The notes: generated from the letters alone by a model not told the origin. A DNA stretch of 64,000 bases from Alloscardovia sp963543015 (GCA_963543015.1 CAUTYZ010000001.1:1-64000); one strand, 5' to 3'; shown: positions 26,867 to 36,144, counted from the first letter of the stretch. Program-made: numbers and translations.

Positions 26867-27934
26867 TTACTCTCCCATCGCAAAATGCTGGCTGAAACGA
26901 ACATCGCCTTCAACGAGGTCATGCATATCGTTAATATCATGGCGAAGCAGCAATGTACGCTCCATACCTACGCCAAATGCAAAGCCGGAATATACTTCTG
27001 GGTCAATGCCTGCAGAGCGCAAAACATTTGGGTTGACCATACCGCAACCACCCCATTCAATCCAGCCTGGACCGCCCTTCTTATCAGGGAACCACAAGTC
27101 AAGTTCTGCACTTGGCTCAGTGAATGGGAAGTAGCTTGGGCGCAAGCGAGTCTTGGCATCTGGGCCAAACATTGCTACAGCAAGCTTGTCCAAAACGCCC
27201 TTCAAATCAGCCATAGTCAAATTCTTATCGACTGCAAGAGCTTCACACTGATGGAATACAGGAGTGTGGGTTGCATCCAATTCATCTGTACGGAATACGC
27301 GACCTGGGCATGCGATGTACAGTGGAACACCGCGAGACAGTAAGGAACGAGCCTGAACTGGAGATGTGTGAGTACGCATAACCATGTTCGACCCTACGAA
27401 ACCAGCAGAATCCTTTGCCTGATTTCCCTTGATATAGAAAGTATCCTGCATCTGGCGAGCTGGATGGTCTGGGCCGAAGTTCAAAGCATCGAAATCATGC
27501 CATTCGGTTTCAACTTCTGGACCTTCAGCAATCTGCCAACCCATAGATACGAAGAAGTCCTCAACATCTTCCAAAAGCTTTGGCAATGGGTGGCGTGCAC
27601 CGATTGGATGGCGCTCGACTGGCTGAGTCATGTCAACAGTTTCCGCTGCAAGAGCTGCCTGCTCAAGGGCAGACTTAATTTTCTCTTCGTGAGCTGCAAA
27701 AGCACGACCAAAATCAGCACGGAGCTTACCGACGATCTTGCCTGCTTCCTTCTTGCGATCTGCAGCAAGCGCGCCGATGAGTTTGCTTGCATGAGCCATA
27801 GCCGAATCGCCGCCTGCATATTGAGTGCGCAATGCGCGCAATTCCTCAATAGTAGTAACGGACTTAAGCTTTTCGATACCTTCTGAGACAGCAGCTTCCA
27901 CTGCTTGAGCATCAAACTGATTATTGTCAGTCAC
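26867..27934 (-). CDS. pheS: Phenylalanyl-tRNA synthetase alpha subunit
   Basis: Class II synthetase catalytic subunit. About 355 residues from the GTG at 27934, chosen because AAGGGAAGG precedes it and the usual alpha-subunit N-terminus follows; an ATG at 27970 with AAAAGGA is also possible. N-terminal coiled coil (about 1-90), then class II motif 2 with FRTDELDATHTPVFHQCEAL and motif 3 GFAFGVGMERTLLLRH. It lies 194-230 bp downstream of the methyltransferase gene. That leader shows no Phe-rich leader peptide or T-box. Confidence 0.95.
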   Translation of the reverse strand: MTDNNQFDAQAVEAAVSEGIEKLKSVTTIEELRALRTQYAGGDSAMAHASKLIGALAADRKKEAGKIVGKLRADFGRAFAAHEEKIKSALEQAALAAETVDMTQPVERHPIGARHPLPKLLEDVEDFFVSMGWQIAEGPEVETEWHDFDALNFGPDHPARQMQDTFYIKGNQAKDSAGFVGSNMVMRTHTSPVQARSLLSRGVPLYIACPGRVFRTDELDATHTPVFHQCEALAVDKNLTMADLKGVLDKLAVAMFGPDAKTRLRPSYFPFTEPSAELDLWFPDKKGGPGWIEWGGCGMVNPNVLRSAGIDPEVYSGFAFGVGMERTLLLRHDINDMHDLVEGDVRFSQHFAMGE

Positions 27935-28164
27935 TTGCTTACCTTCCCTTATAACAAATCTGTATGCCATTTTTCCTTTTGGCTTAGACTTTTGGATTCA
28001 GTTTGGGTTGAGACTTTCGGTCTTCAGATTTCTTTCATGTCATGCGTGACAGAGAACTGCATCATGGGCTTCACCTCGTGTATGCGCGTTCCCTCGTAGA
28101 AAATTTCACACGCTCTGTGGTACATCCTTTTGAGTGCGCGGCTCGTGTGCGTCCAATGAATGCC

Positions 28165-29007
28165 TTACGCATGCATTGCCATAGCAAATGCATACAGCAT
28201 AATGGAGGCACTCATGGCAACGTTCAATGATTCCGCATTTCCATACAGAGGGATAACGACTGCACGTGAGCTCGCATCGACGAGTTCCGTCTCAAGACCT
28301 CGCGCTTCGTTTCCAAAAAGAATGACATGCTTACGCTTGATATCTGTCTGAGCAATTGCCGCATCTAATGGAATAACCGGTGTACGCTCAGTACCGTATA
28401 CGTCTGCAGCTGTCACAGGCATATCGCGCTGACGAGTCCATTCGAAGAATTCTTCTTCAGTCATATATACAACGGGCACATGGAAAAGCGAGCCCGCAGA
28501 GGAGCGAACAACTTTAGGATTGGTGATATCCACGCATTCTCCGACAAGAATAACTGCTTCACATCCTGATGCATCTGCCGCACGGATAATAGTTCCCGCA
28601 TTACCTGGATCACGCAATTGCCAGCATGCAGCGATTAGCGACGCGTTATCGTTATTCATTGCATCCGCTGAGCGCTCGAGAACACTGTGTGTACGCACTA
28701 CTGCAAGAATTCCTTGGCAGTCAGCACTCATAGCATTCATAACTGCATCAGTAGCAACGTGCACATATACATCTTCAGAAACTGCCTGTTCAATCAAGTC
28801 ATGAAGAACAGCGCTACTCGCGTAATCGCTCCGAACATATATATCCACAACGTCACGAGAAGAAAATCGCAAAGCTTCCCTCACCGACTGCGGACCTTCC
28901 ACAAGGAAACGTCCTGTCTTTTTGCGTGCTTTACGCGCTGAAAGCTCCGCAACTATACGGACTCGAGATGCTTTGACATTATCCATAATGTCGTGATGAA
29001 TAGGCAT
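28165..29007 (-). CDS. SpoU/TrmH family RNA 2'-O-ribose methyltransferase
   Basis: 280 residues. N-terminal substrate-binding domain (RKKTGRFLVEGPQSVREAL near 27-45), then a trefoil-knot SPOUT domain with LRDPGNAGTIIRAADASGCEAV (motif 1, about 132-153), VRSSAGSLFHVP (motif 2) and VILFGNEARGLETEL with IPLYGNAESLNVAMSASIML (motif 3). The target could be 23S rRNA or a tRNA; it cannot be told. It lies between the ECF transporter and pheS, as SpoU genes do upstream of pheST in many actinobacteria. GGAG lies about 12 nt before the ATG. Confidence 0.92.
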   Translation of the reverse strand: MPIHHDIMDNVKASRVRIVAELSARKARKKTGRFLVEGPQSVREALRFSSRDVVDIYVRSDYASSAVLHDLIEQAVSEDVYVHVATDAVMNAMSADCQGILAVVRTHSVLERSADAMNNDNASLIAACWQLRDPGNAGTIIRAADASGCEAVILVGECVDITNPKVVRSSAGSLFHVPVVYMTEEEFFEWTRQRDMPVTAADVYGTERTPVIPLDAAIAQTDIKRKHVILFGNEARGLETELVDASSRAVVIPLYGNAESLNVAMSASIMLYAFAMAMHA

Positions 29008-29022
29008 GTCTGTCAGTTGCTC

Positions 29023-31272
29023 CTACACGAGATTGCCAAATAAATTAAGTGTTCCTCCATAATACGCCACGGCAAGTGCAATCACAGGAACAGCAATGCT
29101 CACAGCATAGGCGACACCGTCTCGCCAGGTCAGACGCGATGTACGCACATGGGTACGCTGGTGAGCGCAGCCGAAACCACGAGCTTGCAATACGACAGCA
29201 AGCATAGTTGAGCGACGAATGGCGAGGACAAGGATATTAAAAGTATCATTCCATAATTGCTGTACCCTTGAGCGCGCGCGAATTCCGCGAATTGTTCGCG
29301 CTTGATGAATGGATTCGATATCCGTACGCAGTAACGGCAAGAGTCTGAATCCAGCCAGAGCAGCATATACAAAACGGTCAGAAATTTTCCCAATCATCAC
29401 AAACGCATCTGCTAAATCTGTCGGATCCATACGCATGACCAGAACAATTGCCGGCGCTCCCATTGCAAGCACACGAAGAGCCGTTGCCGCAGCGAGAATC
29501 CAGCTGTGCTGAGAATTATATATAAGTACTGTCACGCACGATCCGAGAGCACCAATAATGACTGGCCATGTATAACGCACTAAAGTACGCATTCTAAACC
29601 CAAGTGCGATAGCAAGAATAATTTCCAGAAGAAGTGTCACTCCTGCAGACACAATATCAAGGGACAGGATAAGAGGAAGTCCCATAATAAGACCGGACAG
29701 GAGTCGAGTCATCGGATTGAGTCGCGCGACAATTGACGACTCACTCTGCTCCTGCAATCCTTGCTCAAGTTTTTCTGCACGCTCACTTTCCGAGGAATGA
29801 CCACGCGGCTCGATAACGACTTCTTGCGCTCCCAAAGCTGCAATAAAATCACGATCGTGCGTCACCGCTATCACGCACGTGCCATTATCGCGCAACTGAG
29901 CAAACATTGTGACGACAGCCAACCATGTACGCGGATCTTGACCGTAGGTTGGCTCATCGACGATAAGAATTTTCGGCTGTGCTTCAATTGCACATGCCAC
30001 AGTAAGTCTGCGCTTTTGCCCACCGGACAGTGTAAACGGATTTTGATCGCATTGCTGGGCTAGACCGTAATATTCCAACCGTTCCATGGCAGCACTGTGC
30101 AGATCAGCACTGTGGAGATCGTCATTGTGCAGATCGACACTCTGCGAAGCATCCGCTGATTGCACCGATTCTTTTATATCCGCACGCTGACGCGAAATCT
30201 TCAATGCACTCATCATTTCACCCACAACAGAAGTGGTGACAAACTGATGCTCAGGATTTTGAAAAACGTATTGAATGCGCTGTGATAGTTCAGCACTCGT
30301 CCATTCGGACGGAGTGGAACTAAGCGCTTCGACTTGTACCGCTGGGCTGACGCTCACATCCCCAGTCAAAGCGGGAAGCAATCCAGCAAGAGTGAGCGCA
30401 AGAGTCGTTTTACCAGCACCGTTAACACCCGTAATTGCTGTAATTGTGCCCGCGCAAAAATCATGTGTTACGGGTTCAGATACTGCGCAATCGTTGTACC
30501 CGCACCGTAGTTCACGAGCTGAAAGAACGCTATCGTATGAGTTCTCTCTTTCGGTGTCACCATGGGGCGCAAATTGATGCGCATAGTTTCGAGTTGATTC
30601 TGCTAAATCGCTTCCCGACAGTACGATATGGCGATCAATAATGCGTCCCCACGCATCCGCGTTATGATCGACGATGATAAGAGTTGCGCCAATTTTTTCC
30701 GCTGTCTCTGAAATTGCCTGAACGACATCTTCTATTCCGTCAGGGTCTAGATTTGCAGTTGGTTCATCGCACACGATAACGCGAGGCTTCATCACCATAA
30801 TGCTGGCTATGGCAAGCCGCTGAATCTGCCCACCGGATAATTGCTGAGCAAGTCTGTTTGCAGCAATGCCATGCTCGGGATCGAGATGAACGATATGCAA
30901 TGCTTCGGCAGTGTCAGCGATGATTTCTTCGGGATTGTATCCCAAATTTTCACCACCGAAGCTCGCATTATCCTGCACACGCGCAAAAATGATTTGGCTT
31001 TCTGGGTCTTGCAAAATTAAACCGACTGCACCACGACTCTCTAATGCGTTCACGCCGTCAATAGTGATGTCTCCATCCATCTGACCGCCGTCTTCCGCAT
31101 CCCCCAAAATCCCGGCAATGCCTTGAAGTACAGTACTTTTCCCCCATCCAGATGGGCCAGTAAGAAGAACCTTTTCGCCTGTCTGAACGGTGAGATTCAT
31201 ATCCCTGACCGCCCACTCTTGGTTGAGCGGGTAGCGATATGACCAATGTTTAATGTCGACCCGAGCTCCCAC
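29023..31272 (-). CDS. Fused ECF transporter protein: two ATPases plus T component (YkoD-YkoC fusion)
   Basis: 749 residues. First ABC domain: Walker A GPSGWGKST near 38-46, signature LSGGQIQR near 144, CDEPTANLD. Second ABC domain: GVNGAGKTT near 287-295, LSGGQKRR near 418, VDEPTYGQD. From about 510 on is an EcfT membrane domain with several hydrophobic segments and the coupling motifs TIRGIRARS and LQARGFG. It powers uptake of the ligand bound by the neighbouring S component, probably HMP or thiamine. Within the second ATPase, DLHND DLHSA DLHSA is a three-fold 15-bp repeat (30096-30140). GTG start, 1 nt after the ykoE stop. Confidence 0.9.
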   Translation of the reverse strand: MGARVDIKHWSYRYPLNQEWAVRDMNLTVQTGEKVLLTGPSGWGKSTVLQGIAGILGDAEDGGQMDGDITIDGVNALESRGAVGLILQDPESQIIFARVQDNASFGGENLGYNPEEIIADTAEALHIVHLDPEHGIAANRLAQQLSGGQIQRLAIASIMVMKPRVIVCDEPTANLDPDGIEDVVQAISETAEKIGATLIIVDHNADAWGRIIDRHIVLSGSDLAESTRNYAHQFAPHGDTERENSYDSVLSARELRCGYNDCAVSEPVTHDFCAGTITAITGVNGAGKTTLALTLAGLLPALTGDVSVSPAVQVEALSSTPSEWTSAELSQRIQYVFQNPEHQFVTTSVVGEMMSALKISRQRADIKESVQSADASQSVDLHNDDLHSADLHSAAMERLEYYGLAQQCDQNPFTLSGGQKRRLTVACAIEAQPKILIVDEPTYGQDPRTWLAVVTMFAQLRDNGTCVIAVTHDRDFIAALGAQEVVIEPRGHSSESERAEKLEQGLQEQSESSIVARLNPMTRLLSGLIMGLPLILSLDIVSAGVTLLLEIILAIALGFRMRTLVRYTWPVIIGALGSCVTVLIYNSQHSWILAAATALRVLAMGAPAIVLVMRMDPTDLADAFVMIGKISDRFVYAALAGFRLLPLLRTDIESIHQARTIRGIRARSRVQQLWNDTFNILVLAIRRSTMLAVVLQARGFGCAHQRTHVRTSRLTWRDGVAYAVSIAVPVIALAVAYYGGTLNLFGNLV

Positions 31273-31273
31273 T

Positions 31274-31993
31274 TTAGGCGTGCTGCTCCTTCATAGTGTC
31301 GTCTACTGTGTTATTCGTTTCCGACGTAACCGCATGCTCAGCTGCAGGATCATTCGTGTGAGAATTCTTTTCGCGAATAACGCGACCAGATTCGAAATGG
31401 TCCAGTGCTCCTGTGTGTGCAATTGCCACGTAAATAATCCATACGAGAAGTCCCGCGATAATTGCACCCGACAGAATTGTCGTCACCAAATTCGTGCCGC
31501 CGTATGCACCGTTCCAGTCAATTGCTTGCAAATTAGTAAAGAATGTATATCCCCAGCATGCGACGCCTGACACAGCGCCGGACAGCATGGTAATCCATAC
31601 GTTCCATACCTTATACAACACAACTGCGAAGACGATTTCTGCTGCCAATCCTTGAATAAGGCCAATGAGGAAAGTAGCACTACCACCCCATGAATTTCCA
31701 AGCAAAGATTCGACAACTGCAGCAACTACTTCAGCGTACACTGCAGCTCCCGGTTTGCGCACGATAACGAGCGCTAATGGGCCAGCAAACAGCCACAATC
31801 CATTCATCAAGCCAAGAATTCCTGGCACTGCGGCATCGAGAAATGCCAAAGGCCCCCACATCAATGCGGCTGCCCAATAGATTAACGAACATGCAATAGC
31901 GATAACGCTCGCTACCGTAATATCCACTACACGCCATGTCAAACTACGTTGTGATGAATGGTTCGACAAAGTAGAACTATATGAAGAACTCAT
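31274..31993 (-). CDS. ECF transporter S component, YkoE-like (HMP/thiamine)
   Basis: 239 residues with about six membrane segments between 28 and 200 (WRVVDITVASVIAIACSLIYW is the first) and a polar tail rich in Asn, Thr and His. The Trp- and Gly-rich segments (LLGNSWGGSATFLIGLIQGL) fit the YkoE family, which imports the thiamine precursor HMP. A TPP riboswitch in the leader supports this. The fused ATPase/T protein follows without a gap. GGAGGCACATATG-type start: the ATG at 31993 has AGGAGGCAC in front. Confidence 0.9.
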   Translation of the reverse strand: MSSSYSSTLSNHSSQRSLTWRVVDITVASVIAIACSLIYWAAALMWGPLAFLDAAVPGILGLMNGLWLFAGPLALVIVRKPGAAVYAEVVAAVVESLLGNSWGGSATFLIGLIQGLAAEIVFAVVLYKVWNVWITMLSGAVSGVACWGYTFFTNLQAIDWNGAYGGTNLVTTILSGAIIAGLLVWIIYVAIAHTGALDHFESGRVIREKNSHTNDPAAEHAVTSETNNTVDDTMKEQHA

Positions 31994-32062
31994 ATGTGCC
32001 TCCTATGATCATAAGGTCATCAGTACACCACCGTGATGTACGTGAGGCACGGGTTGAAAGTG

Positions 32063-32182
32063 ACGTCCGTGCGCCGGCATTACCCGGTATACGTTCAATC
32101 GGTCTGAATGGATGGCATGACCTTACACGCTACATAATTGTGGCGTATCAAGCACCAGCCCATTCGCATCTCAGCTCTGTGA
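32063..32182 (-). promoter_or_regulatory. TPP riboswitch of the ykoE transporter operon
   Basis: On the minus strand: GAGCTGAGATG (32176-32166), then a long P3 arm closed by GAATGG...CCATTC, GACC, GATTGAAC, and CCGGGTAATGCCGGCG (32087-32072). The CTGAGA and GGGTAATGCC cores are intact. P3 is extended by a few tens of bases compared with the copy at 14.5 kb. It ends about 70 bp before the ykoE ATG. Confidence 0.9.
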
Positions 32183-32492
32183 CTATCTCGTGATTTCCAT
32201 AAACCACGTACAAATACTCAGGAGCACCCGTGTCGATTTTTAGTATATAGGCAGGTGGGTATCACGCGTGTTTCATGGTATAAACGGCTTGCGATAACTA
32301 CTCAGGCTACTCAGAGCCACCCGCGACAACCAGAGCATGCGCGGTTAAAAGATAGGAGATAGAGCAATCCCCTGTATTCCATCGCACAGAGCCAATATCA
32401 TACAGGCCGACATCATACAGGGGAAATTGCACATCTCCATTTTCGCAATCCTATAAATCATAAGAAAGCGAAAGTTACATATTGTGCTGAAT
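32183..32492. other. Intergenic stretch between the M20 dipeptidase stop and the TPP riboswitch
   Basis: About 310 bp with no gene. It should hold the end of the dipeptidase transcript and the promoter of the ykoE operon; TATACT on the minus strand (32247-32242) is a candidate -10 but no fitting -35 was found. It contains the repeat group at 32369-32423. Confidence 0.35.
32369..32423. repeat. Repeat/inverted-repeat group after the dipeptidase gene
   Basis: CCCCTGTAT (from 32369) pairs with ATACAGGGG (to 32423), 9-bp arms about 37 bp apart, and ATCATACAGG occurs twice between and within them (near 32397 and 32412). It could act as a terminator with a large loop for the dipeptidase transcript, or be a protein-binding site. 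No T-tract. Confidence 0.4.
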
Positions 32493-33860
32493 TTACTGAG
32501 CCAATCCTTGCAAGATCAGAGCTTCAGTAACCACATTATTCTTCAAAGCTGGAAGGCTAATGGACTCATTTGGAGAGTGAGCATTTGCCTTTGGATCTTC
32601 TGGACCAGTAACGAGAACCTGTGCGTGTGGGAAGATGCGTTGCAATTCAGGAATGAATGGAATAGATCCGCCTTCACCCTTATTGACAGGAGCAGTCTCA
32701 AATGCTGCTTCCATTGCACTTTCTGCTACAGAAACTGCTTGAGAATCAGGGTCCATAGCCCAACCCTGACCATTCTCTCCCATCTCGACAGTAACCTGAG
32801 CGCCGAATGGAGCATGGCTGATAAGGAAGTCAGCCAATGCTTTTTGCGCTTCTGCAGGATTCTGTTCTGGAGCTGTACGCAAAGACAAACGGAATCTTGC
32901 TACATCTGCGATGACATTGAAGGAACCTTCTACCGGATGAGCATCAAAGCCAATGACAGAAATGCTTGGCTTCGTCCACATACGCGCCGCGAGAGAGCCC
33001 GTTCCCGCAAACTGATAGCCCTCCACTACAGCTGCATCACGGCGTACAGTTGCTTCATCCATATCACTCTGCAATCCACCAATTGGTTCTTGTGCAAGAA
33101 CGCCTGGAATTGCGACATCGCCGTTCTCGTCATACATGGATGCGATGAGCATCGCAGACAATGTATTAGCATCGAGAATTGGTCCACCAAACTGACCCGA
33201 ATGAACAGGATGACCGAGCACGCGCACAGTAACATCCATATCGGTATTTCCGCGCAATGATGTCGTCAAGCTTGGAATAGTATCTGACCAGTTTCCTGAA
33301 TCTGCGACGATGATAACGTCAGATTCAAACTCATCCTTATGAGCTTCGATAAAAGGAATGAAGCTTGGAGAGCCCATTTCCTCTTCACCCTCGATGAAAA
33401 TGCGGATGTTGACGCCCAAATCATCGCTCAATGCGTGAAGAGCACCCGAATGGATTGCAATTCCGCCACCATCATCAGCAGCACCACGACCGTAAAGACG
33501 ACCATCCTTTTCCGTTGCTTCAAATGCTGGAGTATCCCATACAGACTCATCTGGCACAGGCTGTACATCGTGATGTGCATACAGCAAAACTGTAGGAGCC
33601 TGAGGGTCAACGATACGAGATCCAATGACTTCCCATGCACCCGGCGTTCCATCAGGATTATGCGACTGAACGACACGAGCATCGATGCCCTGTTCACGCA
33701 TTTCTTCAGCTACAAATTCTGCTGAAGCCTTCATGTGGTCTGCGGTAATTCCCAATGCTGATACTGATCCGAGCGCAATTTTCTGTGACAAAACGTCAAC
33801 GATTCGATCCCAATCAGACTCGACACGAGCGCGAATTTCGTCTACTGATAATTCAGCCAT
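32493..33860 (-). CDS. M20 family dipeptidase / peptidase
   Basis: About 455 residues. Metal ligands: YAHHDVQPV (His), GRGAADDGGGIA (Asp), EGEEEMGS (catalytic and metal Glu pair) and DSGNWS (Asp). The dimerisation lid domain runs from about 205 to 335 (HPVHSGQFGG). Close to actinobacterial dipeptidases; the amino acid preference is unknown. Cytosolic, no signal peptide. I chose the ATG at 33860 (MAELSV...) because AAGGAG stands 9 nt before it; further in-frame codons upstream lack one. It probably recycles peptides for growth. Confidence 0.88.
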   Translation of the reverse strand: MAELSVDEIRARVESDWDRIVDVLSQKIALGSVSALGITADHMKASAEFVAEEMREQGIDARVVQSHNPDGTPGAWEVIGSRIVDPQAPTVLLYAHHDVQPVPDESVWDTPAFEATEKDGRLYGRGAADDGGGIAIHSGALHALSDDLGVNIRIFIEGEEEMGSPSFIPFIEAHKDEFESDVIIVADSGNWSDTIPSLTTSLRGNTDMDVTVRVLGHPVHSGQFGGPILDANTLSAMLIASMYDENGDVAIPGVLAQEPIGGLQSDMDEATVRRDAAVVEGYQFAGTGSLAARMWTKPSISVIGFDAHPVEGSFNVIADVARFRLSLRTAPEQNPAEAQKALADFLISHAPFGAQVTVEMGENGQGWAMDPDSQAVSVAESAMEAAFETAPVNKGEGGSIPFIPELQRIFPHAQVLVTGPEDPKANAHSPNESISLPALKNNVVTEALILQGLAQ

Positions 33861-34003
33861 GCTCATCTTCTCCTTAACATTCGGCGATAATTCAACGGCG
33901 AACACTGTGTACATAATCATGTACAGATTCTTGTATCCATTCTAGGCGATGAAAAATTTCATCTCTTAATAAGAGACTTTAATGCACACAGTCGATACTT
34001 TTA

Positions 34004-34009
34004 CATAAT
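34004..34009 (+). promoter_or_regulatory. Putative -10 box of a leaderless DUF3043 transcript
   Basis: CATAAT ends 8 nt before the ATG at 34018; no Shine-Dalgarno in between. Confidence 0.4.
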
Positions 34010-34017
34010 CTAAAAGA

Positions 34018-34644
34018 ATGAATTGGAATCCGTTCACACGTAAAGATGCAGCAGAGAACGCTTCTGCTGGGCAGACACAGGAAGCGTCACAGAAATCTGC
34101 GGGAAAAACTGCAGGAAAGGGTCGCCCAACGCCTAAGCGTCGCGATTCAGAAAATGCTCGCCTCACTCCTATCGCTCCAAAGGATCGTCGTGCACAGCGC
34201 AAGGCTGCGAATGCTCGACGCCGCGAGCGCGAAAACAGTGAGTATGAAGCAATGCGTACAGGCGATTTGCGTAACATGCCTAAGGCAGAGCAATTGCCAT
34301 GGCGCGTATACATTCGCGATTACGTCGATGCTCGCTTTAATCTTGGCGAGCATTTCATGATTGTCGTCGTTGTTATGCTTCTTGTTTCTTTGCTCGCAAC
34401 GTATTGGCTTCCACAGATTACTTTGGCAATTCTTATCGCTATGTATGTCTATCTGTTTGCCATCATTATCGACTGCTGGATTATGTGGCGCGGATTGAAG
34501 AAGAAGCTCATCGACAAGTTCGGCGAGCGCGCTGTAGCACGTGGTATGCGTTCAGGCTACTACGCATGGAGCCGCGCATTGCAGATTCGCGCATGGCGTT
34601 TGCCTAAGCCACGCTATAAGAAGCACGGTCAGTGGCCTAAGTAA
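34018..34644 (+). CDS. DUF3043 membrane protein
   Basis: 208 residues. About 1-110 is basic and polar (KSAGKTAGKGRPTPKRR, a stretch common in this family), followed by two adjacent membrane segments near 118-160 (HFMIVVVVMLLVSLLATYWL and ITLAILIAMYVYLFAIIIDC), then a basic tail (YARWR-like SGYYAWSRALQIRAWRLPKPRYK). DUF3043 is an actinobacterial family of unknown function. Monocistronic with its own terminator. Confidence 0.88.
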   Translation: MNWNPFTRKDAAENASAGQTQEASQKSAGKTAGKGRPTPKRRDSENARLTPIAPKDRRAQRKAANARRRERENSEYEAMRTGDLRNMPKAEQLPWRVYIRDYVDARFNLGEHFMIVVVVMLLVSLLATYWLPQITLAILIAMYVYLFAIIIDCWIMWRGLKKKLIDKFGERAVARGMRSGYYAWSRALQIRAWRLPKPRYKKHGQWPK

Positions 34645-34686
34645 AAACTAAAACTCTCTTTTTTCGAGTATCAATAAAGTATAGTT

Positions 34687-34720
34687 ATGGGGATATGAAG
34701 CGTATGCTTTGTATCCCCAT
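34687..34720 (+). terminator. Terminator after the DUF3043 gene
   Basis: ATGGGGATA / TATCCCCAT stem with a GAAGC...GCTTT inner part, 42 bp past the stop. Few T residues follow. Confidence 0.6.
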
Positions 34721-34882
34721 TGCATATCTACTCTAAATTATTCTATTATTTATTCTCGCTTCTCAATTCTCACTGCTCTCACTGCATGTTCTCTCACTCG
34801 CTATCCATTATTTCGCATGTGGAAATATCGAATCATCCGCTGACAATTGCGCGGTAAAATAGACACATTAAGAACGTTGTTC

Positions 34883-34892
34883 GAAACGTTTC
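34883..34892. promoter_or_regulatory. LacI-family-like operator before the alcohol dehydrogenase
   Basis: GAAACGTTTC is a perfect 10-bp palindrome with the central CG typical of LacI/GalR operators, 41-50 bp before the ATG at 34933. A second AACGTT lies 10 bp upstream (34873-34878). Confidence 0.4.
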
Positions 34893-34932
34893 TTCATACA
34901 TTCGTCTTAGAAATTACATCAAAGGATTACTC

Positions 34933-35970
34933 ATGAAAGCAGCACTTTTCGTCGAAGTTGGAAAAATGACTACAACTGATGCTCCTATGCCAGTCATTGA
35001 AAAGGACACCGACGCGATTATTAAAATCGTTCGTGCATGTGTCTGCGGTTCTGACTTGTGGTGGTTCCGCGGTATTTCTGAGCGTAAGCCAAATTCTTAT
35101 GCTGGTCATGAAGCTATCGGCATCGTGGAATCTGTGGGTGATGCTGTTACTTCCGTGAAGCCAGGCGACTTCGTCGTTGCGCCATTTACTCACGGTTGCG
35201 GTCAGTGCGCTGCATGCAAGGCTGGTTTTGATGGCAACTGCATGAATTCCGAATTCGGCAATGGCGGTTATCAGGGCGAGTATCTTCATTTTGCCAATGC
35301 CGACTGGGCACTGGTAAAGGTTCCAGGCCAGCCATCTGACTATACCGATGAACAATTGAATTCGCTCTTGTCTTTGTCCGATGTGATGGCAACTGGCTTC
35401 CATGCCGCTAAGACTGCTGAAGTTAAGGAAGGCGATACCGTCGTCATTATGGGCGACGGCGCTGTTGGCTTGTGCGGTGTCATTGGTGCGAAACTTCTTG
35501 GTGCATCCCGCATTATCGCTATGAGCCGTCATGCTGATCGTCAGGCGTTGGCTACTGAATTTGGCGTAACTGATATCGTTGCCGAACGTGGCGACGAGGC
35601 TGTAGCTAAAGTTATGGAATTAACCAACGGCAATGGAGCTGACGCAGTTTTGGAATGCGTGGGTACTGAACAGTCTGTAGAAACTGCTGTACAGGTATGC
35701 CGACCAGGAGCGATTATTGGTCGAGTAGGCGTTCCTCAGAAGGCTGACATGGATACGAACGCGCTCTTCTGGAAGAATATCGGACTTCGAGGCGGCATCT
35801 CATCGGTAACGACATACGACAAGGAGCTCCTCCTTGATGCTGTACTCAAGGGTGATATTACTCCTGGAAAGGTTTTCACCAAGCGCTTTACTCTTGATGA
35901 AATTCAAGAAGCATACGAAGCAATGGACAAGCGCGAGGCAATTAAGTCCTTGCTGATCGTATCTGAATAA
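34933..35970 (+). CDS. Zinc-dependent alcohol dehydrogenase (MDR superfamily)
   Basis: 345 residues. Catalytic zinc ligands in CVCGSDLWWFRG (Cys near 38) and GHEAIG (His-Glu near 59-60). Structural zinc lobe with four cysteines in CGQCAACKAGFDGNC near 92-106. NAD(P) Rossmann fold with VIMGDGAVGLCGV near 168-180. The substrate is unknown; members of this group reduce aldehydes or oxidise secondary alcohols and polyols. AAAGGATTACTC precedes the ATG. Alone between two terminators, with a palindromic operator candidate upstream, so probably under a carbohydrate regulator (inference). Confidence 0.9.
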   Translation: MKAALFVEVGKMTTTDAPMPVIEKDTDAIIKIVRACVCGSDLWWFRGISERKPNSYAGHEAIGIVESVGDAVTSVKPGDFVVAPFTHGCGQCAACKAGFDGNCMNSEFGNGGYQGEYLHFANADWALVKVPGQPSDYTDEQLNSLLSLSDVMATGFHAAKTAEVKEGDTVVIMGDGAVGLCGVIGAKLLGASRIIAMSRHADRQALATEFGVTDIVAERGDEAVAKVMELTNGNGADAVLECVGTEQSVETAVQVCRPGAIIGRVGVPQKADMDTNALFWKNIGLRGGISSVTTYDKELLLDAVLKGDITPGKVFTKRFTLDEIQEAYEAMDKREAIKSLLIVSE

Positions 35971-36013
35971 TTCCGCGCGATATTTCCATCGTTATCTCTA
36001 TCGTTGTACTACG

Positions 36014-36040
36014 CGAGCCAGCATGATATGTGCTGGCTCG
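36014..36040 (+). terminator. Terminator after the alcohol dehydrogenase
   Basis: Stem CGAGCCAGCA / TGCTGGCTCG, 10 bp with a 7-nt loop, followed by TATTGTT. Confidence 0.75.
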
Positions 36041-36131
36041 TATTGTTACGCCTGTGAGTAAAAGCATCGTCGAGTCACTCTTTACCGATTTTGCTCCCAC
36101 CGAACTCTTTCTTCTCTGGCAATGATGCCCG

Positions 36132-36137
36132 TACAAT
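36132..36137 (+). promoter_or_regulatory. Putative -10 box of a leaderless lpd transcript
   Basis: TACAAT ends 7 nt before the ATG at 36145; no Shine-Dalgarno. TTCTTC at 36109-36114 is a poor -35. Confidence 0.45.
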
Positions 36138-36144
36138 AAGAACC

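Noticed and set aside
27971..28164. T-box or Phe leader peptide before pheS
   Set aside because: No T-box sequence, and the only short frame has a single Phe codon and no attenuator.
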